This document shows positions 1 through 7,914 of a stretch of DNA of 13,479 nucleotides, piece by piece. Under the pieces are notes generated by a model. It was not told the DNA's origin. It was given only the letters and a program-made list of their open reading frames with translations, and did not search any database. Within the stretch, counting starts at the first letter, position 1, and every line of letters starts with the position of its first letter. The stretch covers positions 1 to 13,479 of the forward strand of contig CAJPTV010000062.1 in NCBI GenBank assembly GCA_905373665.1. The letters run 5' to 3'. The stretch is from Bacteroidia bacterium. GTDB taxonomy: Bacteria > Bacteroidota > Bacteroidia > Bacteroidales > CAJPTX01. The position numbers and the translations under genes were made by a program.

Positions 1-7
1 TTCATTA

Positions 8-132
8 TGCGCCTTACGGCGCAGGGCGTAGCATGCTGCGCCCCTACAAACCCCACCATTCGGTTGAAAATGCAAATCACCACAGCGCGGCATACGCTGC
101 GAGTTGCGGGCGAAAGCACGCTACGCCCCTAC
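8..132. repeat. Intergenic hairpins and short dispersed repeats
   Basis: This lies in the 204-bp stretch beyond the peroxiredoxin stop codon, which has no supported gene. Positions 8-23 form a perfect 6-bp stem (TGCGCC/GGCGCA) with loop TTAC. Positions 24-43 are a 20-bp near-perfect palindrome with one T-G pair. A 17-bp word at 31-47 recurs at 116-132 with two differences, both ending in CGCCCCTAC. Positions 67-87 match 20 of 21 bases at 13252-13272, inside the tandem repeat at the other end of the window. The pattern suggests a dispersed intergenic repeat family; I cannot name it. Confidence 0.6.
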
Positions 133-204
133 AGAAGAGGGAGAGTCATATCTTGATGCCCCCTCTTTTTTACCTGCTTCTAACGGTTCTTGGGGGGTGT
201 CTCT

Positions 205-858
205 TTATTCCACCTTGGTTTTGACCATGTAGAAGTCTACGAGCCCAGGTTTCTTTTCCGCGAGCTTCTTGTCGACGCCTTCCATGGTTTCGGGCGCATG
301 CTCGAGCACTTCGTCGCCGGGCTGCCAATCGAGCGGCGTAGCAACGGGGGCACGATCGGTCAGCTGTAGTGCCTTCAGAGCACGTAAGATTTCATCCATG
401 TTGCGCCCTACGGAGAGGGGATAGTAGAGGATAAGGCGAATGACCCGCTTCGGGTCAATGAAGTAGACGGCACGCACCGCCACGGTCGAGGCTACCCCGG
501 GTTGTACCATCCCGTAGAGGTTCGCCACGTCCATCTTGATGTCGGCGATGATGGGGAAGTTAAAGCGTACCCCCGTGCGCTCCTCGACGTTGCGTACCCA
601 TGCCAAGTGCGAAAAGATGCTGTCGATGCTGAGCCCGAGGAGCTTCGCATTGAGGGCATCGAACTCAGGTTTGCGCTTCGCAAAGCCCGTCATTTCGGTG
701 GTACAGACTGGGGTGAAGTCTGCCGGGTGCGAAAAGAGAATCACCCAGCTGTCTTTGCCATACTCGGAGAGGGTAAGCCACCCTTCGGTGGTCTTTGCCT
801 TGAAGTCGGGAGCTAAGTCGCCCAATAGGGGCATGCGTGTAGTTTCTTGTGTATCCAT
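205..858 (-). CDS. 1-Cys peroxiredoxin (Prx6 subfamily)
   Basis: A thiol peroxidase that reduces hydrogen peroxide and organic hydroperoxides, probably in the cytoplasm since no signal peptide is present. The 217-residue protein has the normal Prx6 length. The thioredoxin-fold active site is PxxxTxxC, with Pro45, Thr49 and peroxidatic Cys52 in HPADFTPVCTTE. Conserved Arg129 and a later GRN motif (about 151-153) match the Prx6 pattern, and a C-terminal extension follows. Cys52 is the only cysteine in the protein, so the mechanism should be 1-Cys, with an external thiol as reductant. An alternative start is Met9 (position 834). The start codon lies 2 bp after the stop of the upstream gene (861-1520), so the two are almost certainly co-transcribed. 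I see no separate promoter. AhpC-type 2-Cys peroxiredoxin is the main alternative, but no resolving cysteine is present. Confidence 0.93.
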   Translation of the reverse strand: MDTQETTRMPLLGDLAPDFKAKTTEGWLTLSEYGKDSWVILFSHPADFTPVCTTEMTGFAKRKPEFDALNAKLLGLSIDSIFSHLAWVRNVEERTGVRFNFPIIADIKMDVANLYGMVQPGVASTVAVRAVYFIDPKRVIRLILYYPLSVGRNMDEILRALKALQLTDRAPVATPLDWQPGDEVLEHAPETMEGVDKKLAEKKPGLVDFYMVKTKVE

Positions 859-860
859 TT

Positions 861-1520
861 CTATTTCTTTTTTCTACGACCTTTTCCTTTCGAGGCTTTC
901 CGTTTTTCAGCCACCTCTCCTTCATCAACAAACCCTTCTTCCAAAGGTTCAGTGCCAAAGGCTTCGCCATCGATGCGGTAGGTGGGGACTTCGCCAAACC
1001 CTCCGCTAGTGCTGCGTTTGTGGATAAGCACGGCGATCGCCTTCTTTTGGCTCGCGCGCTTCTGCAGCTTCGCCTCGGCACTCCGTTGCGCATTGCGGAG
1101 CGACTTGCTCCCCTTGCCCGACTCGGCAAATATCATCCCGTGGGAATAGAGTCCGTTCACGTCGTCGGGGTTCTCATAGAGGATGACGGCGCGCCAGTCG
1201 AGCTCGTCGAGGGCTTCTAGCGCCTTTTCGGTCATGGTCTCGGTCTGTCCGGTGGAGTAGGTGACGCGGTAGACGTTGCGTCGCTCGAAACTCAGCTCCT
1301 CCTCTTCGTCGGGTTTGGTGTAATAGACGCCGTGGGAGGTCACACTCACGACCTTTACCACGAGTTTCCGTCCGGAGGTTAGGACGATGGTATCGAGGCG
1401 CTGTAGGCGCTCTATTTCGTCGTCGTGTTCGTCTTGTGCGAAAAGGGGTTGTGGGGCAAATAGCCCCCCTAAGAGGGCAAGGAGTAGGAGGGGTGAGGGT
1501 AATAAAAAAAATAGGTGCAT
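861..1520 (-). CDS. Secreted protein of unknown function, Lys/Arg-rich tail
   Basis: I chose the ATG at 1520, giving 219 residues, because it begins a clear signal peptide: a hydrophobic stretch rich in Leu and Phe ending LFA-Q near residue 29. The open frame extends to 1679, but that extension overlaps rpmH antisense-free DNA on the same strand and does not look like protein. The mature part begins acidic (DEHDDE). It then has a segment of the type DTIVLTSGRKLVVKVVSV...VYYTKPDEEEELSF...VYRVTYSTGQ, about residues 41-90. This resembles a short domain common in Bacteroidetes exported proteins, with the theme 'xxIxLKNGxxIxxKVxEVxxxxIxYK'. The last 15 residues are strongly basic (KRKASKGKGRRKKK), unusual after an acidic mature start. 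Product is probably periplasmic or envelope-associated. The start codon sits inside the rpmH terminator hairpin. Function is unknown. Confidence 0.75.
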   Translation of the reverse strand: MHLFFLLPSPLLLLALLGGLFAPQPLFAQDEHDDEIERLQRLDTIVLTSGRKLVVKVVSVTSHGVYYTKPDEEEELSFERRNVYRVTYSTGQTETMTEKALEALDELDWRAVILYENPDDVNGLYSHGMIFAESGKGSKSLRNAQRSAEAKLQKRASQKKAIAVLIHKRSTSGGFGEVPTYRIDGEAFGTEPLEEGFVDEGEVAEKRKASKGKGRRKKK

Positions 1521-1548
1521 CGTACGCTCTACACGTACAATGCACCTA
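1504..1548 (-). terminator. Intrinsic terminator of rpmH
   Basis: Read on the minus strand, 1548-1534 and 1526-1512 form a 15-bp stem with one G-U pair and a 7-nt loop (UGUAGAG). Eight U residues (1511-1504) follow directly. The stem begins 24 nt after the rpmH stop codon. On the opposite strand the stem has a C-A mismatch and no U tract, so it works in one direction only. The ATG of the next gene (1518-1520) is in the 3' arm of the stem, and the U tract encodes part of that gene's signal peptide. Confidence 0.85.
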
Positions 1549-1572
1549 GAACTGAAGACGATCCGCACTGCC

Positions 1573-1734
1573 CTAGTGGCGGCGGAGATTATACTCATCC
1601 GACACGGTGAGCTTTTTACGCCCTTTGCGGCGGCGTGCAGCCAATACTCGACGCCCATTAGCTGTCGACATGCGCTCACGGAAACCGTGCTTATTCTTTC
1701 TCTTTCTGATAGAAGGCTGGAATGTCTGTTTCAT
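1573..1734 (-). CDS. rpmH: 50S ribosomal protein L34
   Basis: A structural protein of the large ribosomal subunit that binds 23S rRNA. The 53-residue product carries the L34 signature almost unbroken: MKQTFQPSIRKRKNKHGF, then RMSTANGRRVLAARRRKGRKKL. It is very basic and of family length apart from a short C-terminal extension (TVSDEYNLRRH), as seen in other Bacteroidetes L34 proteins. The frame stays open to 1797, but the ATG at 1734 is the family start. A promoter lies just upstream (1767-1797) and an intrinsic terminator just downstream (1504-1548), so rpmH can be a single-gene unit. The copA stop is 65 bp upstream on the same strand. The usual rpmH-rnpA-dnaA arrangement is not present here. 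Confidence 0.97.
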   Translation of the reverse strand: MKQTFQPSIRKRKNKHGFRERMSTANGRRVLAARRRKGRKKLTVSDEYNLRRH

Positions 1735-1766
1735 CTCTATTACAACTTTGACCCAAAAAACACCCA

Positions 1767-1797
1767 CAAAGATAGGGCTATTTTGGGAAATAGACAA
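1767..1797 (-). promoter_or_regulatory. Bacteroidetes-type promoter of rpmH
   Basis: On the minus strand, TATCTTTG (1774-1767) is an exact match to the -7 element TAnnTTTG. A TTG at 1797-1795 sits about 20 bp upstream, at the -33 position. Transcription would start near 1760, giving a leader of about 25 nt before the rpmH ATG. The promoter lies between copA and rpmH, which suggests that rpmH does not depend on copA transcription. Confidence 0.65.
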
Positions 1798-1799
1798 TT

Positions 1800-4013
1800 C
1801 TATTTTCTTAACCTCAAACTGTTTGTTACCACAATGAGCGAGCTGATAGACATGGCTATCACCGAAATCATCGGGTGCATCTCCAAGCCAAAGGGGACGT
1901 AGAGCGCCCCCGCGGCTATGGGGAGGGCGAGTAGGTTGTAGAAGAGTGCCCAGAAGAGGTTTTGCTTGATGATCTGCATGGTGCGCTTGCTTAGGCGAAT
2001 GATGGCGGGGATGGCCATCAAGTCTTGACTGATGAGGGTAAACACGGCGCTGCTCTTGGAGAGATCATCGCCGCTCGCCATGGCAAAGCTGACGTCGGCG
2101 GCGGTAATCGCCAGAGAGTCATTCGTCCCGTCGCCCACCATCCCGACGACTTGGGGCTTGCCGTCTAACAGACGTGCCGCCTTTACCTGCTCGGCCTTAT
2201 CACTGGGGAGCAGCCCACTCGAGATGTTGGTCAGGGCAATCCCCGATTCGGTCGCCACGCGTGCCGTGGCTTGGGCGTTGTCGCCCGAGAGGATATGACA
2301 CTCGACCCCGAGCTCTCGCAGCTCGGCGAGCGTATTGCCTAGCCCCTCGCGGAGGGTGTCGGAAAAGGCGAGCGCTAGGAGTAGGCGTCCCTCTTGCTGG
2401 AGGGTCGTGAGGGTGAGTCCCTCCTCGGACCAGTCACGCAAGAGGTCGTGTATCGGGATGAGGTTCACTTGCTGCTCTTTGGCGTAGTCGAGGTTGCCGA
2501 GTGAGAAGCGAATCCCCGCGTAGTCGCAATACATCCCTTTGCCAGGGATGATGTGATAGTCTTTGATGGGGAGCATCGTCCCTGTGCGTAACCAATCGAT
2601 CACCGATTGGGCGAGGGAGTGTCCCGATTTCTTCTCGAGGGTATAGAGGAGGTCTCGCACGGCGGGCTGCTCGTCCTCATTCACACACCAGTGGTATTTT
2701 ACTACGGCGGGCTTCCCGCGCGTCAGCGTCCCTGTTTTGTCAAAGAACATGACGCGCAAATCTTTGGCGATCTGCAAGCCGTGGGCATCTTTGACGAGCA
2801 CGTGGTGGCGCGCCGCCGTCCCTACAGCCGCAATGACTGCAGTCGGGGTGGCAAGCCCTAGGGCACACGGACAAGCGATAGAGAGTACCGAGGCTGCTGC
2901 GATGAGCCCCATACGCCACGCATCGGCGCCTTCCCATAGAAGTCCCCAACAGACAAGGGTAATCAGCGCTAAGCCGATGATGATGGGGACGAAAATCGCA
3001 GCTATGCGGTCTGCCAAGCTCTGTATTTTGGGCTTGGTTGTCTGCGCCTCTTGCACGAAGCGAATCATTTGCCCCAGTTGGGTGGCACTCCCGACCTGTT
3101 CGGCACAGACGTGTAACGAACCGTCCATGAGGACAGTCCCTGCGTAGACCGTGTCGCCCACCTTACGAAAGACAGGCTCTGACTCGCCCGTCATATTGCT
3201 CTGATCTACCGACGCCTGCCCCTCGACGACCTTGCCGTCGACAGCTAGGCGTTGCCCAGTTTTGCAAAGGAGCACATCGCCCTTGTGAAGATTTGTGAGC
3301 CGTTCGCGGACAAAGTGCCCATTACGCAGCACCTCTACCTCTTCTGGCTGTAACTCCATGAGCTGCGCGAGGGCATCAGCGGCTCGCACCTTGGCGCGTT
3401 CTTCTAGCCATTTGCCAAAGGAGAGGATGGAGACAATCATCGCTGACGAATCGAAGAAGAGGGGGAGTGCCGCGGTCTCCAAATGGGTGAAGTTGTGGTA
3501 AAGCCCGTATAGGCTGTAGAAGAATACGGTGTTGGCGCTCAGGCAGATGAGCGTATCCATGCTCATTTCGCGATGAAAAGCCTGACGTATCGCACGCCGA
3601 TGGATGGGGAACCCCATCCCGTAGGTAACGACCAGCGAGATCGCCAGTTGTGTCCACATACTCCACTGCAGGCGTGGGTAGTAAAGCATAAGAAACCAAG
3701 CAACGAAAGCCCCAATCAACCCCAAAAGCAAAAGGAATAGTCGCCCTTGGGCTTGGTGTGTCGCTGACTGGGGCTTAGGAAAAGAGGGGGTGTCCTCTAC
3801 GCCTTCGAGGTGGTAGCCTATAGCCTCGACCGCATCGCGGATGGCGGCGGGGGAGGTCTGTGCCCCGTCCCACTCGACAAGTAACTGGTTGGTTGTGATG
3901 TCTATACGTGCGGAAAGAATCCCCGCCATCTTACTGAGCACGCTCTCAATACGTGCCACGCATGCTGAGCAACCGATGCCCTGCACTTGAAAAGTTCGTT
4001 TTTCGCTACTCAT
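1800..4013 (-). CDS. copA: Cu+-exporting P1B-type ATPase
   Basis: An inner-membrane heavy-metal pump that exports monovalent copper from the cytoplasm using ATP. The 737-residue product (from the ATG at 4013) has one N-terminal metal-binding domain with GIGCSACVARIE (Cys15 and Cys18). It also has paired membrane helices, the actuator motif TGE at 275-277, the intramembrane CPC motif at 381-383 followed by ALGLATPTA, the phosphorylation motif DKTGT with Asp425, and GDGTND near 626-631. The last two helices contain YN...P and MSISS...N, as in Cu+-type (P1B-1) pumps. A GTG at 4019 could add two residues. porU starts 82 bp away on the other strand. No copper chaperone or regulator is adjacent. 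A silver or other soft-metal substrate is the only real alternative. Confidence 0.95.
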   Translation of the reverse strand: MSSEKRTFQVQGIGCSACVARIESVLSKMAGILSARIDITTNQLLVEWDGAQTSPAAIRDAVEAIGYHLEGVEDTPSFPKPQSATHQAQGRLFLLLLGLIGAFVAWFLMLYYPRLQWSMWTQLAISLVVTYGMGFPIHRRAIRQAFHREMSMDTLICLSANTVFFYSLYGLYHNFTHLETAALPLFFDSSAMIVSILSFGKWLEERAKVRAADALAQLMELQPEEVEVLRNGHFVRERLTNLHKGDVLLCKTGQRLAVDGKVVEGQASVDQSNMTGESEPVFRKVGDTVYAGTVLMDGSLHVCAEQVGSATQLGQMIRFVQEAQTTKPKIQSLADRIAAIFVPIIIGLALITLVCWGLLWEGADAWRMGLIAAASVLSIACPCALGLATPTAVIAAVGTAARHHVLVKDAHGLQIAKDLRVMFFDKTGTLTRGKPAVVKYHWCVNEDEQPAVRDLLYTLEKKSGHSLAQSVIDWLRTGTMLPIKDYHIIPGKGMYCDYAGIRFSLGNLDYAKEQQVNLIPIHDLLRDWSEEGLTLTTLQQEGRLLLALAFSDTLREGLGNTLAELRELGVECHILSGDNAQATARVATESGIALTNISSGLLPSDKAEQVKAARLLDGKPQVVGMVGDGTNDSLAITAADVSFAMASGDDLSKSSAVFTLISQDLMAIPAIIRLSKRTMQIIKQNLFWALFYNLLALPIAAGALYVPFGLEMHPMISVIAMSISSLIVVTNSLRLRK

Positions 4014-4020
4014 CGCCACA

Positions 4021-4050
4021 CAAGTTTACTACCCCTAAGAACGTTTCAAA
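4021..4050 (-). promoter_or_regulatory. Possible copA promoter
   Basis: On the minus strand, TTTG (4050-4047) and TAAACTTG (4028-4021) are 18 bp apart. This fits the Bacteroidetes consensus with one mismatch in the -7 box. Transcription would start only a few bases before the copA ATG, implying an almost leaderless mRNA. That and the mismatch make this weak. Confidence 0.3.
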
Positions 4051-4073
4051 TAGGAATTTGTGCTCTACTTTTG
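4044..4073 (+). promoter_or_regulatory. Promoter of porU
   Basis: TACTTTTG at 4066-4073 matches the -7 element TAnnTTTG exactly. TTT at 4044-4046 lies 19 bp upstream at the -33 position (TTTC rather than TTTG). The predicted start near 4080 leaves a leader of about 16 nt before the porU ATG at 4096. The -33 region abuts the candidate -33 box for copA on the other strand. Confidence 0.55.
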
Positions 4074-4095
4074 TTACCAAAGAAACAACGGGGTT

Positions 4096-7000
4096 ATGAA
4101 TATATTGCGCTTTTGGGGTTGCCTTATCCTAGGTCTGTTACTTTTTGCCTTCGCTGCCACGGCACAGTCGCAACGTTTCGAGGTAAAGTTAGAGATAAAA
4201 CACGTCCCCGTCAATCTAGATTCCCTTGGGCGCGACTATACCCTGCGTGGCGGACTGCAGCTCGCCTTGGGGGCGCCCGTGCTTCATGCGGGAGTCTATG
4301 CGTGGGCGGGTGCGCTGAGCCCCGTTGAGGTAACCGACCTAGAGTATACGCCCGTCGCGTTTGAAGTGGCGGGTTACCCCGCTTGGCTGACTCAATCCCA
4401 CGTTGCGAAGGCAAGTGTAGCCGATGCACGCGGCGAACGGCTTTTAAGGGTTCAAATTCCCGCCTTTCAACACAAGGAGGGTATGTTGTACCAGTTAAAG
4501 AGTTTTCGTATTAAAAATACCGTTGGTGCGCGAAATACGCGCTCTGTAGTGAAGGGTGCGACGCCAGCAGATTACACGCGCGTCACCCAGTCGCAACTTG
4601 CCTCGGGGCGGTGGTGGCGTTTTCGCATTGATAGGACGGGGGTTTATAAACTGACCTACGACGAACTGAAACGGCTCGGCGTCACAGCTCCTGCAGCAAT
4701 TTCGGTCTGGGGAGGGAATCCGCACCAGCTTCCCTACGACAATGCGACCCCTAATGCAGACGACCTACAGCAGATCCCCGTCCGTTGGGTTACACGCGAC
4801 GGCATCCCGCGGTCGGGCGATTACGCGCTTTTCTTTCTCGAAGGACCTGCGTGGTGGGAGTATAACCCCAAGCGCGATATGTATGACTACCACGAGCACG
4901 ATTACGAACATCACGCTCACTACTTCTTTACTATCGACCGCCCCGCCATGCCCATGCCGAGCGTGGAGTCACCCGCCCCGACACGGCGACAAAGCGACTA
5001 TATCGGGATGTGGGGCACCATCGGGCGTAAGACGAACCTTCGCGAATCGGGGCGCGAGTTCTTTGGCGATCAGTTTGACTTTACCATCGAACGCACCTAC
5101 ACGCCTCCCCTTACGCGCGGCGTAGTGGGCTCAGAAGTGAAGTACTTTGCGCGCCTAGCGGCCGCCTCTAAGCGCGTTACGGGGTTCAATCTTTCGGTAG
5201 AGGGGGTGTCGGTCGGCACGCTGGAACTAGCCCCTTCTTTTCTTACAGACGGTTCTCTAGCAACGGTTGATGAGCTCTCGGGGGCTTTTAACCTCCCCAC
5301 GGAGAAGCTTGCGCTGAAGATACGTTTCTTGCGCCCGAGCTACTCCTCCTCGGGGTGGTTATCGCGCCTTTGGGTCAATGTGCGGCAGCGCTTTCCCGAA
5401 CGGGTATCGCAACTCCCTTTCTTTGTGGATCGGGAGGGGACGAAGACGACCTACACTGCCTTTGACTTTCCGAGCTATGGCGAGGAGGTCGAGCTCTGGA
5501 ATGTGACCCGCATCTTCCACCCGTGGCACTATACCTCGCTTTCGGGGGCGACGGCACAGCCCGGCGATCAGCTCGTACTCTTTGACCGACGCGAGGCGCG
5601 CAGCGTAGAGGTAGAGGGCGAGGTGGCTAACCAAGACCTTCACGGGGGGAACGTGCCCGAGCTCCTGATTGTCTCGCACGAACGTTTCTTATCGCAAGCG
5701 GAGGCTATAGCGGATATCTATCGCCACTCCCCGCTCGTTCTTTACAAGGATGTGAGGGTGGTCGATGTGGCAGAGGTGTACAACGAATTCTCATCGGGCA
5801 ATCGCGACGTGAGCGCGATTCGTAACTATGCGCGTTTTCTCTATTGGAAAGGGGGAGGGGCTAGTGGACGCTTCCATCACCTCCTCTTGGTCGGGAAAGC
5901 CTTTTACGACCTCCGCGAACACTGGGACGACTATAATCTTTTGCCTAACTACCAGTCATTTAATTCGGCCGAAGCGCCTCTTTCTTTTGGCTCGGACGAT
6001 ATCTTTGGATTCCTAGACCCCGATGAAGGGGCTGAGCACGGAGCACTTGACATCGGGGTGGGGCGTTACGCAGTGCGAAAGTCATGGGAGATGGATATTC
6101 TCTTGCGGCGCGAGCGTATCTATCATACTCCTGCGCACTGGGGGACGTGGCTCACGCGAGCGGTGATGCTTGCGGATGACGAGGACAATCTCGCCTATAT
6201 GACTGGCTCGGACTCAATGGCGGTGCGCATCGAGAGGGAGCGAAAGGACATCCAAGTCAAACGTCTTTATATCGATGCCTTTCAGCAGGAGAACCGTTGG
6301 GAGAATTCCTACTACCCTGCGGTAAATAGAGAACTTAACCGACAAATGAACCAAGGGGCTTACCTACTCAACTACATCGGTCATGGTAGCCGCCTAAAGT
6401 TTGGTAATGAGGAGTTCTTCACTCTCAAAGACGCTACTTCTTGGCGCAACCTAGAACGACTGCCTATCCTCCTTGCTGCTTCTTGCTCCTTTGCGGGAAG
6501 CGATTGGGAGGAGAAAGTCACCCTCGGGCGCGATATGCTCTTTATGCCCCAAGGGGGGAGTATCGCAATCATCGCCGCATCGCGCCTGACCTACAACTAC
6601 TCGAACCAGCTATTCAACTCCCACCTCCTGCGTTCGATCTTTCCTGGGGCTAAAGCGCCGCAATATCACGCCTTGGGCGATGCCGTGCGTATGGCAAAGA
6701 ATAAAACCCCGGGGAACGAGAACCGCAGCAAATATGCCCTGCTTGGCAACCCCGCCCTTCCCCTTCCAAACTTCGCTGCGAAGGTGCAACTTTCCACGCT
6801 TAACGGAGCGCCCCTGCGAGGGCTCGCCGATACGCTGCGTGGGGGGCAAAAAGTAACGTGCGAGGTGGAGGTGACCCTCCCCGATGGCAGACCGATGGAG
6901 GGAGAGGCACACCTGCAAATCCGCGGGGCACAGCAGAAAGTGCGTACTCGTAATAACGACGGCGAGGGGGTATTCGAGTACCTCGAACGTCCCTATACTC

Positions 7001-7863
7001 TTTTCCGCGGCAAGGCGACCTGTACGGAGGGGAAGGCTCGTTTTACCTTCATCGTCCCCACGGATATGGATTTACCCTACGGGGCGGGGCTCTCCACGAT
7101 GCTCGCACAGTCAGATTCGCAGCTCGCCTCGGGAGGGTATGACCAGTTCGTCGTCGGCGGGCGTGTAGCTGCCGAAGAGGTGACCGACCACGAGGGTCCG
7201 TCGATAGAGCTCTTTTGGGACGACTACGCGCGCCGCTCGTCGGTCACGGTCAACTCCAATGCGCTGCTCATTGTGCGGCTTCGTGACTCGAGTGGGGTTA
7301 ATATCTCAGCGGCTGGCGTGGGGCATGACCTTGTGGCAACCCTTACCCACGATGGGAAAGAGGAACGGATAGTCCTTAACGATTTCTACGTCGCAGCGAA
7401 AGATTCGTACCAAGAGGGGGAGGTGCGCTACCACTTCTCCAACCTCTCGGCAGGCAAATATACCTTGCGTGTGGCGGCAAGCGACGTCTATAACAACCGT
7501 TCGCAGCAGGAAATAACCTTCGAGGTGGGCAACCCCGCTGAGGCGCAAATCGCGAACCTATTGAACTATCCGAACCCCTTTACCACAAGCACGAGTTTCT
7601 ACTTTGACGGGACGCGCCCCGGGCAAGCTGCTGAGGTGCTCATTCAGATTTACACCCCCGACGGACTCCTTGTGCGGACGCTCCACTTTAGCGAGCCTTC
7701 GCCAAGCCTACGTCTCGGCCCATACTATTGGGATGGGCGCGACGACCATGGGAATACCATCGGGCGTGGGGTCTATTTCTACCGCGTGCGACTGCGTTAC
7801 CTCGGTAATTGGGTAGAAAGTGGCACTGCCACCGAACGCTACGAAAAGCTCTTGAAGTTGTAG
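4096..7863 (+). CDS. porU: T9SS surface sortase PorU (C25 gingipain-like)
   Basis: PorU is the cell-surface sortase of the type IX secretion system. It removes the C-terminal sorting domain of exported cargo and joins the new end to A-LPS. The product has 1255 residues from the ATG at 4096, which starts a signal peptide cut near ATA-Q (residue 23); an in-frame GTG at 4060 gives a poorer N-terminus. A PorU-type N-terminal region contains SQLASGRWWRFRIDRTGVYKLT. The C25 peptidase domain has catalytic His763 in YIGHGS and Cys797 in AASCSF, 34 residues apart, as expected. Ig-like segments follow. The last ~100 residues (from NLLNYPNPF, about 1154) form a T9SS/FlgD-like C-terminal domain, which PorU is known to keep. 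PorU forms the attachment complex with PorV, PorQ and PorZ, but porV is not the next gene here. Confidence 0.93.
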   Translation: MNILRFWGCLILGLLLFAFAATAQSQRFEVKLEIKHVPVNLDSLGRDYTLRGGLQLALGAPVLHAGVYAWAGALSPVEVTDLEYTPVAFEVAGYPAWLTQSHVAKASVADARGERLLRVQIPAFQHKEGMLYQLKSFRIKNTVGARNTRSVVKGATPADYTRVTQSQLASGRWWRFRIDRTGVYKLTYDELKRLGVTAPAAISVWGGNPHQLPYDNATPNADDLQQIPVRWVTRDGIPRSGDYALFFLEGPAWWEYNPKRDMYDYHEHDYEHHAHYFFTIDRPAMPMPSVESPAPTRRQSDYIGMWGTIGRKTNLRESGREFFGDQFDFTIERTYTPPLTRGVVGSEVKYFARLAAASKRVTGFNLSVEGVSVGTLELAPSFLTDGSLATVDELSGAFNLPTEKLALKIRFLRPSYSSSGWLSRLWVNVRQRFPERVSQLPFFVDREGTKTTYTAFDFPSYGEEVELWNVTRIFHPWHYTSLSGATAQPGDQLVLFDRREARSVEVEGEVANQDLHGGNVPELLIVSHERFLSQAEAIADIYRHSPLVLYKDVRVVDVAEVYNEFSSGNRDVSAIRNYARFLYWKGGGASGRFHHLLLVGKAFYDLREHWDDYNLLPNYQSFNSAEAPLSFGSDDIFGFLDPDEGAEHGALDIGVGRYAVRKSWEMDILLRRERIYHTPAHWGTWLTRAVMLADDEDNLAYMTGSDSMAVRIERERKDIQVKRLYIDAFQQENRWENSYYPAVNRELNRQMNQGAYLLNYIGHGSRLKFGNEEFFTLKDATSWRNLERLPILLAASCSFAGSDWEEKVTLGRDMLFMPQGGSIAIIAASRLTYNYSNQLFNSHLLRSIFPGAKAPQYHALGDAVRMAKNKTPGNENRSKYALLGNPALPLPNFAAKVQLSTLNGAPLRGLADTLRGGQKVTCEVEVTLPDGRPMEGEAHLQIRGAQQKVRTRNNDGEGVFEYLERPYTLFRGKATCTEGKARFTFIVPTDMDLPYGAGLSTMLAQSDSQLASGGYDQFVVGGRVAAEEVTDHEGPSIELFWDDYARRSSVTVNSNALLIVRLRDSSGVNISAAGVGHDLVATLTHDGKEERIVLNDFYVAAKDSYQEGEVRYHFSNLSAGKYTLRVAASDVYNNRSQQEITFEVGNPAEAQIANLLNYPNPFTTSTSFYFDGTRPGQAAEVLIQIYTPDGLLVRTLHFSEPSPSLRLGPYYWDGRDDHGNTIGRGVYFYRVRLRYLGNWVESGTATERYEKLLKL

Positions 7864-7914
7864 CTACCACGCGCCCCCTAGCCATTCTGCGAACGACAAC
7901 CCCCTAGTAAGACC

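Noticed and set aside
137..174. Possible terminator (AGAGGG ... CCCTCTTTTTT)
   Set aside because: The stem is only about 7 bp around a loop of about 20 bases, and its U run faces away from the peroxiredoxin gene, which is the gene that needs it.
33..224. Plus-strand 63-codon frame at the left end
   Set aside because: It covers the hairpins and short repeats, overlaps the peroxiredoxin 3' end, and its hydrophobic tail is not preceded by any convincing start context.
205..858. AhpC-type 2-Cys peroxiredoxin
   Set aside because: The protein has a single cysteine and the length and Arg129/GRN pattern of Prx6.
1521..1679. Extended N-terminus for the secreted protein
   Set aside because: The extra 53 codons overlap rpmH, lack a signal peptide and place the true signal sequence in mid-protein.
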